Assembly (NCBI RefSeq): GCF_001025175.1
Contig: NZ_AP012324.1
Location: 806,001 to 870,000 of the forward strand
Direction of reading: 5' to 3'
Source of the DNA: Bifidobacterium breve DSM 20213 = JCM 1192
GTDB taxonomy: Bacteria; Actinomycetota; Actinomycetes; Actinomycetales; Bifidobacteriaceae
Length of the DNA: 64,000 nt
Below are positions 1-7,310 of this stretch, in pieces (within the stretch, counting starts at the first letter, position 1; each line of letters starts with the position of its first letter). A model generated the notes under the pieces. That model made no database searches, was not told where the DNA came from, and saw only the letters and a list, made by a program, of their open reading frames with translations. Both the position numbers and the translations under genes were made by a program.

Positions 1-633
1 ATATTCGACCTCGACGGAACCCTGCTCGACTCCATGGGCGTCTGGGACCAGGTAGACATCGACTTTCTCGGCAAGAGGGGCATTGAGGTGCCGCCGGATT
101 ACATGATCAAGGTCTCCTCCATGCAGTTCCAGCAGATCGCGGAATACACCATTGCGCGTTTCGGACTCAAGGACACGCCTGAGGAGCTGATGCAGGAATG
201 GGACGATATGGCCCGCGTGGCCTATTCCACCACAGTGGAGGCCAAGCCCGGCGCGCTCGACTATCTGCGTGATCTCAAGAGTGCCGGGGTGAAGATGGGC
301 GTTGCCACATCGTTGCCACCGCAGCTGCGAGAGCCGGCGTTGCGACATGTCGGCATGCTCGACATGTTCGATGACATCGTCTCCGTCGATGACGCCAATG
401 ATGTCGGCAAGGACCAGCCTGACGTATATCTGCTCGCCGCCGAGCGGCTGGGCGCCAAGCCCGCTGATTGCACGGTGTTTGAAGACCTGCTGGTCGGTAT
501 CAAATCAGCCAAGTCGGTCGGTATGAAAGTATGGGCTATGCACGACGATTCGTCTGATGCCGACTGGCCCGAAATCTGCGATATCGCGGACGGCGTCCTC
601 TTCGATTTTCACGACGCCCCACGTCCGTTGTAA
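1..633 (+). CDS. HAD-superfamily phosphatase, beta-phosphoglucomutase-like (5' truncated)
   Basis: The reading frame is open from the first base and begins IFDLDGTLLDS, the HAD motif I (DxDGT) with its nucleophile and acid/base aspartates, so the true start lies just before the window. A cap-domain helix region follows. Motif II is the VATS segment near residue 100, and the C-terminal half carries FEDLLVGIKSAKS, the usual motif III/IV region of beta-phosphoglucomutase/GPP-type phosphatases. At about 210 residues it is near full length for HAD subfamily IA. It probably dephosphorylates a small sugar- or polyol-phosphate in the cytosol; the substrate cannot be read from the sequence. A hairpin follows directly. 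Confidence 0.85.
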   Translation: MFDLDGTLLDSMGVWDQVDIDFLGKRGIEVPPDYMIKVSSMQFQQIAEYTIARFGLKDTPEELMQEWDDMARVAYSTTVEAKPGALDYLRDLKSAGVKMGVATSLPPQLREPALRHVGMLDMFDDIVSVDDANDVGKDQPDVYLLAAERLGAKPADCTVFEDLLVGIKSAKSVGMKVWAMHDDSSDADWPEICDIADGVLFDFHDAPRPL

Positions 634-645
634 GCACATACAATA

Positions 646-678
646 AGCCCCTCTGATGAGGGGCTCCCGCGAAGCGGG
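646..678 (+). terminator. Hairpin(s) after the HAD gene
   Basis: A perfect 8-bp stem (AGCCCCTC, 4-nt loop, GAGGGGCT; 646-665) lies 12 bases after the stop codon. A second short hairpin CCCGC-GAA-GCGGG follows at 666-678. There is no long T tract. The CTCCCGC..GCGGG core resembles the hairpin arms of the palindromic element at 14641-14753. It probably terminates the HAD gene and may also act for the convergent GNAT gene. Confidence 0.5.
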
Positions 679-756
679 TGGGGGAGAAAAGTCATGGCAT
701 GAGCCGTGCGATTCAATATCGGGCACAGCCCGATTCCACTTGCGCTTACTCAGTCC

Positions 757-1425
757 CTACCGTCGAGTAGTCCTGCCAGACTGCCTTTCGGCCTCAAACC
801 GTTGCTCTTCCAGCTTCTCACCCTCCGCACGCGCGGACTCCTCAGCGGCGATACGCTCCAGCAGCATGCTGACCGGCGCTTCGTACACCATCTCATCGAA
901 CCAATGACCGTCACGCTCCACCGCGTGCTCCGCGCGACCTGTCTCTTTGAATCCCAATGACTCATACATATGACGTGCCCGCAGGTTGAACGACCACGCC
1001 TTCAGCGTGATGGTCTTCGCGCCAAGCTGCTCGGCGGCCAGCTTGATGCCGAGCTTCATCGCCAAGCTGCCGTACCCGTGGTTCTGATAGTACGGGCCGA
1101 TGAGAATAGTCATCGTGGCGTTGTGGTCGGGCGCGGTGCAGTCCTTGGCGATGATATGGCCCACAGGATGCCCGTCCGGGCCGAAGGTTGTGCGGCCGAA
1201 GCGCCGGTCGTCATCCTCGTCGCTCCACGTATGGAACATCTGGTCGATGGTCTTGTCCGGCACTTTCTCCATCGTATGACGGCAATCGTCGGCGATGGCG
1301 TGATCGTTCCACCAGATCTCAAGCTCCGGATAATCGTTCGGTTCAGTATGGCGTAGCGTAACGGCGTTGTTCGGTATAGGTACCCCTTTCCGAGGCCATT
1401 GTAGGCACGGCCCATGTTTCGACAC
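757..1425 (-). CDS. GNAT-family N-acetyltransferase
   Basis: A 222-residue protein with a RimJ/RimL-like GNAT fold: TLRHTEPNDYPELEIWWND is the usual N-terminal strand/helix, GPYYQNHGYGSLAMKLGIKLA is the acetyl-CoA P-loop (Q/RxxGxG/A; GYGS here), and LKAWSFNLRARHMYESLGFKETGR is the typical C-terminal beta-alpha (N.RA...YeslGF). It would acetylate an amine, possibly a protein N-terminus or a small metabolite. The chosen start is a GTG; no in-frame ATG lies closer to the conserved domain and no strong Shine-Dalgarno is visible. The C-terminal 45 residues are charged and rich in Glu/Arg. It is divergent from the GntR gene, and the operator region lies between them. Confidence 0.85.
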   Translation of the reverse strand: MSKHGPCLQWPRKGVPIPNNAVTLRHTEPNDYPELEIWWNDHAIADDCRHTMEKVPDKTIDQMFHTWSDEDDDRRFGRTTFGPDGHPVGHIIAKDCTAPDHNATMTILIGPYYQNHGYGSLAMKLGIKLAAEQLGAKTITLKAWSFNLRARHMYESLGFKETGRAEHAVERDGHWFDEMVYEAPVSMLLERIAAEESARAEGEKLEEQRFEAERQSGRTTRR

Positions 1426-1450
1426 TGTATGTTGGCGATGTGTTTGTTCA

Positions 1451-1524
1451 CTGTTTAGCTGTTATGTAACACACCTTGACAGTTAAGCAGAACAGTTATA
1501 CTGTGTTGTATAACAGCTAAACAG
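1451..1524. promoter_or_regulatory. Promoter flanked by a perfect 15-bp inverted operator pair (GntR/ABC operon)
   Basis: CTGTTTAGCTGTTAT (1451-1465) recurs as its exact reverse complement at 1510-1524. Between them lie TTGACA (1476-1481) and TATACT (1497-1502) with a 15-bp spacer, so the two half-sites bracket a sigma70-type promoter pointing at the GntR gene. YtrA-subfamily GntR repressors are known to autoregulate through long-spaced inverted sites, so autoregulation by the next gene is a reasonable inference. The left site lies about 25 bp from the divergent GNAT start and could also affect that gene. Confidence 0.7.
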
Positions 1525-1561
1525 CTGGGGTGCTAGTCAACCACAATCGAAAGGGGCATAG

Positions 1562-1936
1562 GTGAAACTGATCATCTCATCCGTGTCCGGTGAACCCATC
1601 TACGAGCAAATCAAAACCCAAATCCGTTCGGCGGTGCTCAGCGGCGAGTTGAAGGCGGGCGAGGCCCTGCCTTCCTTGAGGAAACTCGCCAAGGAGCTGC
1701 GCATCTCCGTACTCACCGTCACCAGGGCGTACAACGAACTGGCCGATGAGGGCGTGGTACAGAACATTCAAGGCAAAGGCACTTTCGTGATGGACAAGGG
1801 CAACGAACTGATGCAACGTCAGCTCGAAACCCAGATTCGTGAAAGCCTGGCCGAGGCAAGCCGGGGCGCCAAAGCCGCCGGCATTCCGCTGAACGCATTG
1901 GACCGCATGCTCGAAGAGGAATACCGCAAGGAATAA
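1562..1936 (+). CDS. GntR-family regulator, YtrA subfamily
   Basis: A 124-residue regulator. The N-terminal winged helix-turn-helix (PIYEQIKTQIRSAVLSGEL..LPSLRKLAKELRISVLTVTRAYNEL..EGVVQNIQGKGTFV, residues 12-78) is typical of GntR proteins. The C-terminal part is only about 40 residues of dimerisation helix, the length typical of the YtrA subfamily rather than FadR or HutC. The GTG start is preceded by GAAAGGGG. It lies 15 bp upstream of an ABC ATPase and two permeases, as YtrA regulators commonly do. It probably represses this operon through the inverted operators just upstream; the inducer is unknown and may be a cell-envelope antibiotic or peptide. Confidence 0.9.
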   Translation: MKLIISSVSGEPIYEQIKTQIRSAVLSGELKAGEALPSLRKLAKELRISVLTVTRAYNELADEGVVQNIQGKGTFVMDKGNELMQRQLETQIRESLAEASRGAKAAGIPLNALDRMLEEEYRKE

Positions 1937-1951
1937 CCTCAAGAAAGGACC

Positions 1952-2878
1952 ATGGACATGACCGCCATATCCGAATCCGACGCGATGGCGTTGCAGGTCA
2001 CCGACGTCACCAAACACTATGATTCCGGCTTCACGCTGGACGACGTGACCTTCGACCTGCCCAAGGGCTACATCATGGGACTGATCGGCCCGAACGGCGC
2101 CGGCAAATCCACCCTCATCAAACTCATCCTCAACATGATCCACCGCGACGCCGGTTCGATTCACGTGCTCGGCCTCGACAACATCGCCAACGAGGAGCCC
2201 GTCAAAGAACAACTCGGCGTGGTGTTTGACTTCAGCTACATGCATGAACAGTGGCAAGTCAAGAACATTGAACGTATCGTTGCGCCACTGTATCCATCAT
2301 GGGACGGTGGATGCTATCACAAGTATCTGGATACTTTTGGCCTTGGTGACGCACAGAACGGCAAGAAACATATCAAGGATCTTTCCCGCGGCATGCAGAT
2401 GAAGCTGATGCTGGCCATCGCATTGAGTCATGATGCCAAGCTGCTGATTCTCGACGAGCCGACCAGCGGACTCGATGTGCTTGCCCGCGACGAACTCATG
2501 GATATCCTGCATGCCTACATTGAGGATGGCGAGCATTCGGTACTGTTCAGCACCCATATCACTGCCGACCTCGAACGTGCTGCTGACTTCATTACCTACA
2601 TCACCGATGGCCGTCTCTACTACACCGGTCCGAAAGACGAGTTTGAGGAATCGTTCCGCCTGATTAAGGGCGGTCCAGACGAACTGGCACAACTGCCTGC
2701 GGACGTAGTGCTGGGCTCACATACGTATGCCACCGGATTCGATGCGCTGGTCCGGTCAGACAGGCTTGATGCTGTTGCGTCGGTGGTTTCGGGGCTTGTC
2801 GTTGAATCGGCTTCCATTGATGACATCATTCGACTGACCAATGCCCATGATTCCAATCGTGACTTGAGCGGGAGGTGA
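1952..2878 (+). CDS. ABC transporter ATP-binding protein (BcrA/YtrB-like)
   Basis: A 308-residue nucleotide-binding subunit. Walker A is GPNGAGKST near residue 50. The signature is LSRGMQ in place of LSGGQ, a form common in BcrA/YtrB-type exporters. Walker B is LLILDEPTSGLD and the switch histidine is in FSTHI. The last 80 residues are an accessory domain. Two ATGs are possible: 1952, and 1958 which has better spacing (8 nt) from AAAGGA at 1944-1949. It would energise the two permeases encoded immediately downstream (7-bp gap). The role is probably drug, bacteriocin or envelope-stress export; the substrate cannot be deduced. Confidence 0.92.
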   Translation: MDMTAISESDAMALQVTDVTKHYDSGFTLDDVTFDLPKGYIMGLIGPNGAGKSTLIKLILNMIHRDAGSIHVLGLDNIANEEPVKEQLGVVFDFSYMHEQWQVKNIERIVAPLYPSWDGGCYHKYLDTFGLGDAQNGKKHIKDLSRGMQMKLMLAIALSHDAKLLILDEPTSGLDVLARDELMDILHAYIEDGEHSVLFSTHITADLERAADFITYITDGRLYYTGPKDEFEESFRLIKGGPDELAQLPADVVLGSHTYATGFDALVRSDRLDAVASVVSGLVVESASIDDIIRLTNAHDSNRDLSGR

Positions 2879-2884
2879 GCGGCC

Positions 2885-3598
2885 ATGGAGGCAATACTGA
2901 GGGTGTCGCGGTCTCGGCAACATGCATTGACCACTGCATTGCGCGTCGATATGGCCTACCTGTGCGTCGACGTACGGACTGTGTTCTCGTTGTTGTTGGC
3001 ACCGTTGTTCTCCGTCATCTTTCAAGGTGAAGCTTATGGTGATGGCTTCGGCTATCGCATGGGTGTCATCATGACGGTATTCACCTGCGCCATGTGGGTG
3101 CTAACCATGGCGGTTGCTGACTTACAGAACGGATATCGACTTCGTGGCATTATTCCGGCTTCGAGGAAGAGTCAGGTGGCCGCGCGATATGTGGTTGGAT
3201 TGGTGATTTCCGTATTGTCGATAGCGATGATTGTTCTGATTGACGGGTTGCAAGTGCTGGTCAATCCAGATTGGTCATTCGCGGGCAATCTGTGGGCGGC
3301 GCCGTTGGGAGGTTTCTGCACCGCGCTGATGGTCGCGCTTATCGTGCCCACGGGTTATCTGTGGACCAAACTAGGCGGTCTTCAAGTCACGATGATGGTG
3401 ATCTATGTCGTTGCATTGGCTGTATCCATACTGCTATCTATTTTGCCTGCTTCGGTGACCAGAGGATTGGCCCATGCCGCGAATGCCATCATCGCGCAAC
3501 GATTGTGGCTGGTTATTGCGGTATTGACAACGACGGTTGTGGCATATGGAATCTCGTATGTAATTGCCTCTCGCATATTTGCTTCAAGGGAATGGTGA
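2885..3598 (+). CDS. ABC-2-type permease, first subunit
   Basis: A 237-residue polytopic membrane protein with about six hydrophobic segments, for example VFSLLLAPLFSVIF, MGVIMTVFTCAMWVLTMAV, ISVLSIAMIVLIDGL, FCTALMVALIVPTGYL, VVALAVSILLSIL and LWLVIAVLTTTVVAYGISYVI. The loop LQNGYRLRGIIPASRKSQVAARYVVGL matches LRGLIPVSRTAQVVGRYLFLL in the next protein, so the two permeases are paralogues of the same length. It begins 7 bp after the ATPase gene, preceded by GGGAGGTGAGCGGCC. It probably forms the heteromeric membrane part of the exporter regulated by the GntR protein. Confidence 0.82.
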   Translation: MEAILRVSRSRQHALTTALRVDMAYLCVDVRTVFSLLLAPLFSVIFQGEAYGDGFGYRMGVIMTVFTCAMWVLTMAVADLQNGYRLRGIIPASRKSQVAARYVVGLVISVLSIAMIVLIDGLQVLVNPDWSFAGNLWAAPLGGFCTALMVALIVPTGYLWTKLGGLQVTMMVIYVVALAVSILLSILPASVTRGLAHAANAIIAQRLWLVIAVLTTTVVAYGISYVIASRIFASREW

Positions 3599-3600
3599 CG

Positions 3601-4314
3601 ATGAACTGGAAATCCGTAGTAAAGCAATGTCGATTCGATTGTGCCGGGATGGGTCTGTTTAGCGTGGCGAATATGGTATTTCTGCTGGCTCTCCCGATGC
3701 TGTCTATCGTGGTATCGCTGGTGATGATATCGACCCACGTCGATGAACACGTTGCCAGTGGTCTGATGGGCGGACTCGGAGGTTTGGCATCGACGATGGC
3801 ATGTATGAGTGCATTGGGGCCTGCGTCATCCGAGGAATCTGCAGGGCACAGTGCCATGCGAGGGCTGATTCCTGTTTCACGCACTGCACAAGTTGTAGGT
3901 CGGTACCTTTTTCTGTTGGTGGTTGGCCTGCTCTGGGCTTTGGACGTGGTGATATGCGGCGGCGTCTTCATTGTCTTTGGCGATATAGCAGATATGGGGT
4001 GGATCGGTACCTTGGCAGCAGGTGCTTTCATCTTCGCTTTGGCTATCATTCTTGGGTCGGTGCTGCTGGCCTGTGCATACCGGTTCACCTTCCGCAAGAT
4101 GATGGTGGCCTCTGTCGCGGTCATGGTTGGCTTGTATGCCGTCATTGCGCTGCTGGCCCGATTGCCTGTTGACTGGCAATGGCTTTTGCTGAATATTACC
4201 GATTTCCTGACGATCTGGTGGCATACGGCGCTTGTTCTCGCCGTGTTGTGTCTGCTCGCATATTTTGGCTCCATGCTTATAGCCATCCGCATCTACCGAG
4301 CCAAAGAACTCTAG
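3601..4314 (+). CDS. ABC-2-type permease, second subunit
   Basis: A 237-residue membrane protein, a paralogue of the preceding permease. I chose the ATG at 3601, two bases after the upstream stop codon; the frame stays open further upstream, but that part overlaps the first permease and reads as shadow sequence. Hydrophobic segments include GLFSVANMVFLLALPMLSIVVSLVMI, GGLGGLASTMACMSAL, LFLLVVGLLWALDVVICGGVF, AAGAFIFALAIILGSVLLAC, MVASVAVMVGLYAVIALLA and TALVLAVLCLLAYFGSMLIAI. The shared loop around residues 80-95 (MRGLIPVSRTAQVVGRY) supports common ancestry. It is the last gene of the four-gene operon; AT-rich foreign DNA starts soon after. Confidence 0.8.
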   Translation: MNWKSVVKQCRFDCAGMGLFSVANMVFLLALPMLSIVVSLVMISTHVDEHVASGLMGGLGGLASTMACMSALGPASSEESAGHSAMRGLIPVSRTAQVVGRYLFLLVVGLLWALDVVICGGVFIVFGDIADMGWIGTLAAGAFIFALAIILGSVLLACAYRFTFRKMMVASVAVMVGLYAVIALLARLPVDWQWLLLNITDFLTIWWHTALVLAVLCLLAYFGSMLIAIRIYRAKEL

Positions 4315-4451
4315 CCGCGCATTTGTCCGACCGCGAATGAAAAGAGACCGACAGGAATGATGAGGTGCCGTAACGAAGGTTTTGAAAACAAATGGTAAAG
4401 ACAATCGGTACGGTATATTGCAGAAAATCTAAAACTTAAATTTGGACTGCA

Positions 4452-4826
4452 ATGAAATCATTATTTGAACAACTCGGAGGCACTTATACCCTACAAGGCG
4501 ATTACTATCTACCCGACCTTGCCCTACCAACCGAAGAAGAAACACAACCTATTGGCATATGGGGACAGCGGCATAAACGCTATTTACAAGACCATAAGCG
4601 AGTGACTTATACAAACTTGCTTACAAGCGGAAATTTGAACGCTTATCTTGCCGATATTAACGAGCAAGCAGAAAATATGTTTTCTCGCTTGGTAAAAGAA
4701 ATGGCGAAAATGCAGGGTGTAACTGAGCAATTAAAGACAAAGAACCAAATGGTGTGGGTGGGTAAAATGAACTCAATCCGCAACGCAGCTATCGAAGTGG
4801 TAAACAAGGAGATTATATTTGCATAA
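4452..4826 (+). CDS. tnpV: TnpV family transposon-encoded protein
   Basis: A 124-residue protein whose organisation matches TnpV of Tn4451-family elements: an N-terminal segment LGGTYTLQGDYYLPDL, a central IGIWGQRHKRYLQDHKRVTYTNLLTSGNL, and a helical C-terminus DINEQAENMFSRLVKEMAKMQGVTE..VWVGKMNSIRNAAIEVV. Its length is normal for the family, so the gene is intact. Codon use is AT-rich and unlike neighbouring genes. No good Shine-Dalgarno precedes the ATG. TnpV has no firmly known biochemical role; it travels with serine-recombinase mobilisable transposons. It stands alone here, so it is probably a passenger left after loss of the rest of the element. Confidence 0.8.
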   Translation: MKSLFEQLGGTYTLQGDYYLPDLALPTEEETQPIGIWGQRHKRYLQDHKRVTYTNLLTSGNLNAYLADINEQAENMFSRLVKEMAKMQGVTEQLKTKNQMVWVGKMNSIRNAAIEVVNKEIIFA

Positions 4827-4831
4827 AATTA

Positions 4832-4866
4832 ATAGCCTCAGACCGTTTTGGCCTGAGGCTATTTTT
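4832..4866 (+). terminator. Rho-independent terminator after tnpV
   Basis: AGCCTCAG pairs with CTGAGGCT around a 12-nt loop and is followed by ATTTTTCTG. It lies a few bases after the tnpV stop codon and is a canonical intrinsic terminator. Confidence 0.85.
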
Positions 4867-4872
4867 CTGAAA

Positions 4873-5096
4873 TCAGTAAATAATGTTTCCTTCTTCATCA
4901 AGTTTATATGTTTTTATAAACCACTTATAAACTCGGACGGACCTTCCGTTCCACGATATGGACATATAGCCGTTTCTCTATCTTTACCTCCGGGATAAGG
5001 ATTGCCCGTGCTTTTGTAAGCGTATTTTTTTACGTTATTGAGGTTGCAGGTATAAGGGTGTGAGTTATGGGCGATTTTGCGCCGTAACTCGCACCC
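4873..5096 (-). pseudogene. Frameshifted remnant of a small mobile-element protein
   Basis: On the minus strand a protein-like frame reads KKYAYKSTGNPYPGGKDRE, then TAICPYRGTEGPSEFISG, and stops at 4914-4916. Restoring one T in the run at 4918-4920 continues it as FIKTYKLDEEGNIIY to a stop at 4873. The part above about 5037 overlaps the left arm of the 65-bp palindrome and has no start codon, so the gene is both truncated and frameshifted. The composition (CPY.G-type zinc-ribbon half, AT-rich codons) resembles small proteins carried by Firmicute integrative elements. I do not recognise a named family; the call rests on coding appearance only. Confidence 0.4.
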
Positions 5097-5287
5097 TTAT
5101 ACCTGCAATTGGCTAAATGAGCCCTTTCTACCTGCAAAAATGCTCCGTAATTGGTACCGAAATACCTGCAATATGTGAGAGATACGAGAATTGGACGTTC
5201 TGGCGGATCTAATTCGACCCTTTATACCTGCAATGACTCGACGATTGACCGAACTGAATATTCGTTGCAGGTAATTCGGTACTTATT
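5044..5287. repeat. Array of six degenerate 23-bp repeats ending ACCTGCAA
   Basis: Six copies of a 23-bp unit (ending near ACCCTTATACCTGCAA, beginning AA) occur at 5044-5066 (-), 5086-5108 (+), 5115-5137 (+), 5149-5171 (+), 5211-5233 (+) and 5265-5287 (-). The last eight bases, ACCTGCAA, are identical in all copies; the first half varies. Copies 1 and 2 face each other as a 24-bp inverted repeat with one mismatch (5044-5108). Copies 4 and 6 share ACCGAA before the conserved end. Spacing is irregular and the spacers share nothing, so this is not a CRISPR array. The function is unknown: a protein-binding array or a REP-type element are both possible. Confidence 0.8.
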
Positions 5288-5370
5288 AACGGAAGCCCAC
5301 AAGAAAATAGCGCCTGACACATGCCTGACAATGCCCGTGCATACTCGGACGCTTGGCTTGCGGCATCAAA

Positions 5371-5405
5371 AAACCGATACGCGCCGGTAAAGCACGTATC
5401 GGTTT
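5371..5405 (-). terminator. Intrinsic terminator of thrC
   Basis: AAACCGATACG pairs perfectly with CGTATCGGTTT (11 bp, 13-nt loop). Read on the minus strand it is followed by a T run, so it ends the thrC transcript. A-rich sequence on the other side could also let it work for the opposite strand. Between this hairpin and the 23-bp repeat array (5288-5370) I see nothing else. Confidence 0.85.
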
Positions 5406-5441
5406 CAAAAAATGACCGTTATACAAACGTCACGTGGACTA

Positions 5442-6932
5442 TTACAGTGACTGGGCGGCCTTTTCTACGTAGTCCTCCATGCCGTCGATGGCCACGACGT
5501 CCTTGAAACGCACGTCGGCGGTCTCGAGGCCACGCAGGGCGACCGGGGCAGTGGTACCGGTCTCACGGGCCAGCACGTCCATGCACTCGAAGTCGGTGCC
5601 GGTAGCGTCGAAGCCCAGAGCCTCGTTCACCACGCGCGGGAACTTGTAGGGGCTGGCGGTGGAGAGCAGCACGCGCGGGGTCAGCGGATCGCGCGGCATC
5701 TGCTCAAGCAGGTAGTAGCCGCAGGCGGTGTGCGGGTCGATTACGTAGTGGTTCTCATCCCAGCAGTGCTTGATGGATTCGCGCACCTGGTCCTCGTCGG
5801 CCCAACCGGTGCCGAAGATCTGGCGAATCTTGGCCAGCAGCTCTTCTGGAATCTCGTACGTGCCCCACTGGTTGAGGTCGTTCATCAGCATGGAGATCAA
5901 GCGTGTGTCGCCCTCGGACAAGTAGTACAGCATGCGCTCCAGGTTGGAGGAGATGAGGATGTCCATCGAGGGGGAGATGGTCTGGAAGAACGGGCGCTGA
6001 CGGTTGTAGGTACCGGTGGTCAGGAAGTCGAACAGAACGTTGTTCTTGTCGGAAGCCACCACGAGGTGCTTGACCGGCAGGCCGAGCAGCTTGGCGTAGT
6101 AGCCGGCGAGGATATCGCCGAAGTTGCCGGTCGGGACCACGAACTCGACCTCATCGCCAACGTTGATCACCTGATCGGCTAGCAGCTGGGCGTAGGCGGA
6201 GAAGTAGTAGACGACCTGCGGCACCAGACGGCCCACATTGATGGAGTTGGCGGAGGAAAGCACTACGTGAGCATTGCCGGCGAGACGCTCGGCCAGGGCT
6301 CGGTCGCCGAAAATGCGCTTGACCGCGGACTGGGCGTCATCGAAGTTGCCTTCCACGGCGGCCACCTGTACGTTGGCGCCGGTCTGCGTGGTCATCTGCA
6401 GCTCCTGGACCTGAGAGACCTTGCCTTCCGGGTAGAAGACGGTGATGGCGGTGCCCGGGGCGTCCGCGAAGCCGGCCAGCGCGGCCTTGCCGGTGTCGCC
6501 GGAGGTGGCGGTGAGAATCATGATCTTCTCGTCCGCGTCGCCGTCGGCTGGCGTGGTGTGCGCCATGAAACGCGACAGAATTTGCAGGGCCACATCCTTG
6601 AATGCGGAGGTTGGACCGTTGAACAGTTCGAGCACGTAATCGTCACCCAGAGGCTTCAATGGAGTGATACGCTCGTCGGACCACTGCTCGCCGTAGGCAT
6701 CGGCGATGCACTGGCCCAGTTCCTCGGCGGTGAAGTCCGGCAGCAGCGCGCCCAGCACTTCGGCGGCGATCTGCTGGTAGGTCTTGCCCGGCAGCGAGGC
6801 GACATCCACCTTGGTCTCGCCCAATGCGTCCGAGACGAACAGGCCGCCGTCGTCGGCAATGCCCTTACGAATCGCCTGCTTGGCGGTCAGCGAATCGGTG
6901 GTGCTGCGAGTGGAATGGAAGGTGGTAGCCAC
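5442..6932 (-). CDS. thrC: Threonine synthase
   Basis: A 496-residue PLP enzyme converting O-phospho-L-homoserine to L-threonine, the last step of threonine synthesis. The PLP-lysine motif is NGPTSAFKDVALQ near residue 112. The phosphate-binding loop is in LTATSGDTGKAALAG, and VPTGNFGDILAGYYAKLLGLPVK follows; all are hallmarks of the long (E. coli/yeast-type) ThrC class. The N-terminal FHSTRSTTDSLTAKQAIRKGIADDGGLFV is the family's usual opening. The GTG start has AAGGAT upstream. It is transcribed alone, with its own terminator, and an array of palindromes lies upstream. No riboswitch or leader peptide was recognised. Confidence 0.97.
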   Translation of the reverse strand: MATTFHSTRSTTDSLTAKQAIRKGIADDGGLFVSDALGETKVDVASLPGKTYQQIAAEVLGALLPDFTAEELGQCIADAYGEQWSDERITPLKPLGDDYVLELFNGPTSAFKDVALQILSRFMAHTTPADGDADEKIMILTATSGDTGKAALAGFADAPGTAITVFYPEGKVSQVQELQMTTQTGANVQVAAVEGNFDDAQSAVKRIFGDRALAERLAGNAHVVLSSANSINVGRLVPQVVYYFSAYAQLLADQVINVGDEVEFVVPTGNFGDILAGYYAKLLGLPVKHLVVASDKNNVLFDFLTTGTYNRQRPFFQTISPSMDILISSNLERMLYYLSEGDTRLISMLMNDLNQWGTYEIPEELLAKIRQIFGTGWADEDQVRESIKHCWDENHYVIDPHTACGYYLLEQMPRDPLTPRVLLSTASPYKFPRVVNEALGFDATGTDFECMDVLARETGTTAPVALRGLETADVRFKDVVAIDGMEDYVEKAAQSL

Positions 6933-7031
6933 GGTTGAATCCTTATTCTCGGGAATGAAAGATACTACAAATCTTCATTATTCTATCGTCTGCCTCGGTC
7001 AGACGTCGCGGACGTCTCGTTTTGATTGTTT

Positions 7032-7203
7032 AGCGACAGAAATTCAGGAAATTAGTCCTATGCTCCTAAATTTCTGTCGCTAAGAAGTACTCAGTGACAG
7101 AAATTTAGGATTAATGGGTTTATTTCCGAGAATTCTGACGCTGAGCGGAGCTGAGCGACAGAAATTTAGAAGTATAGGGGTCATTTCCTGAAATTCTGTC
7201 GCT
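7032..7203. repeat. Three 50-bp palindromic units with exact 61-bp period
   Basis: Units occupy 7032-7081, 7093-7142 and 7154-7203, each 50 bp and separated by unrelated 11-bp spacers. Each begins AGYGACAGAAATT and ends with the reverse complement (AATTTCTGTCGCT or a close variant), so each is an imperfect dyad able to form a long hairpin. Unit 1 reverse-complemented matches unit 3 at 44 of 50 positions; unit 2 is more diverged. This is a REP/BIME-like array. The rest of the thrC-proA gap (6933-7310) shows only the thrC ribosome-binding region and no gene. Confidence 0.85.
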
Positions 7204-7310
7204 GAAGGATGCTGGAGGGATAGTGATGAGGGCAAAAGGTCAGAAAATATAGCCGTGGGGCGCAACAACCGCGGAAATTACACTGCGTTAGACCATTTGG
7301 TGAGTTAGGC

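Larger units (their letters stand above)
4315..5043. mobile_element. AT-rich insert: degraded remnant of a Tn4451/ICE-type element
   Basis: From just after the permease gene the sequence becomes visibly AT-rich, unlike its GC-rich neighbours. It holds an intact tnpV gene, a strong terminator, and a frameshifted minus-strand ORF. A further short frame at 4330-4398 (reading TANEKRPTGMMRCRNEGFENKW, then stop) looks like the end of another lost gene. No integrase, resolvase or attachment-site duplication is visible, so the borders are approximate. tnpV is known from Tn4451-family mobilisable elements of Clostridia, so transfer from a Firmicute is the likely origin (inference). Confidence 0.55.

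Noticed and set aside
3271..3600. Longer N-terminus for the second ABC permease
   Set aside because: The upstream frame overlaps the first permease and lacks membrane-protein character; ATG 3601 gives the same length as its paralogue.
5044..5287. CRISPR-like array
   Set aside because: Spacing is irregular (6 to 39 bp), units are degenerate and both orientations occur.
6933..7031. Threonine riboswitch or attenuator in front of thrC
   Set aside because: No conserved aptamer, leader peptide or terminator/antiterminator pair was seen in the thrC leader.
7032..7203. CRISPR-like array
   Set aside because: Repeats are palindromic, diverged and in mixed orientation; spacers are only 11 bp; no cas genes are present.
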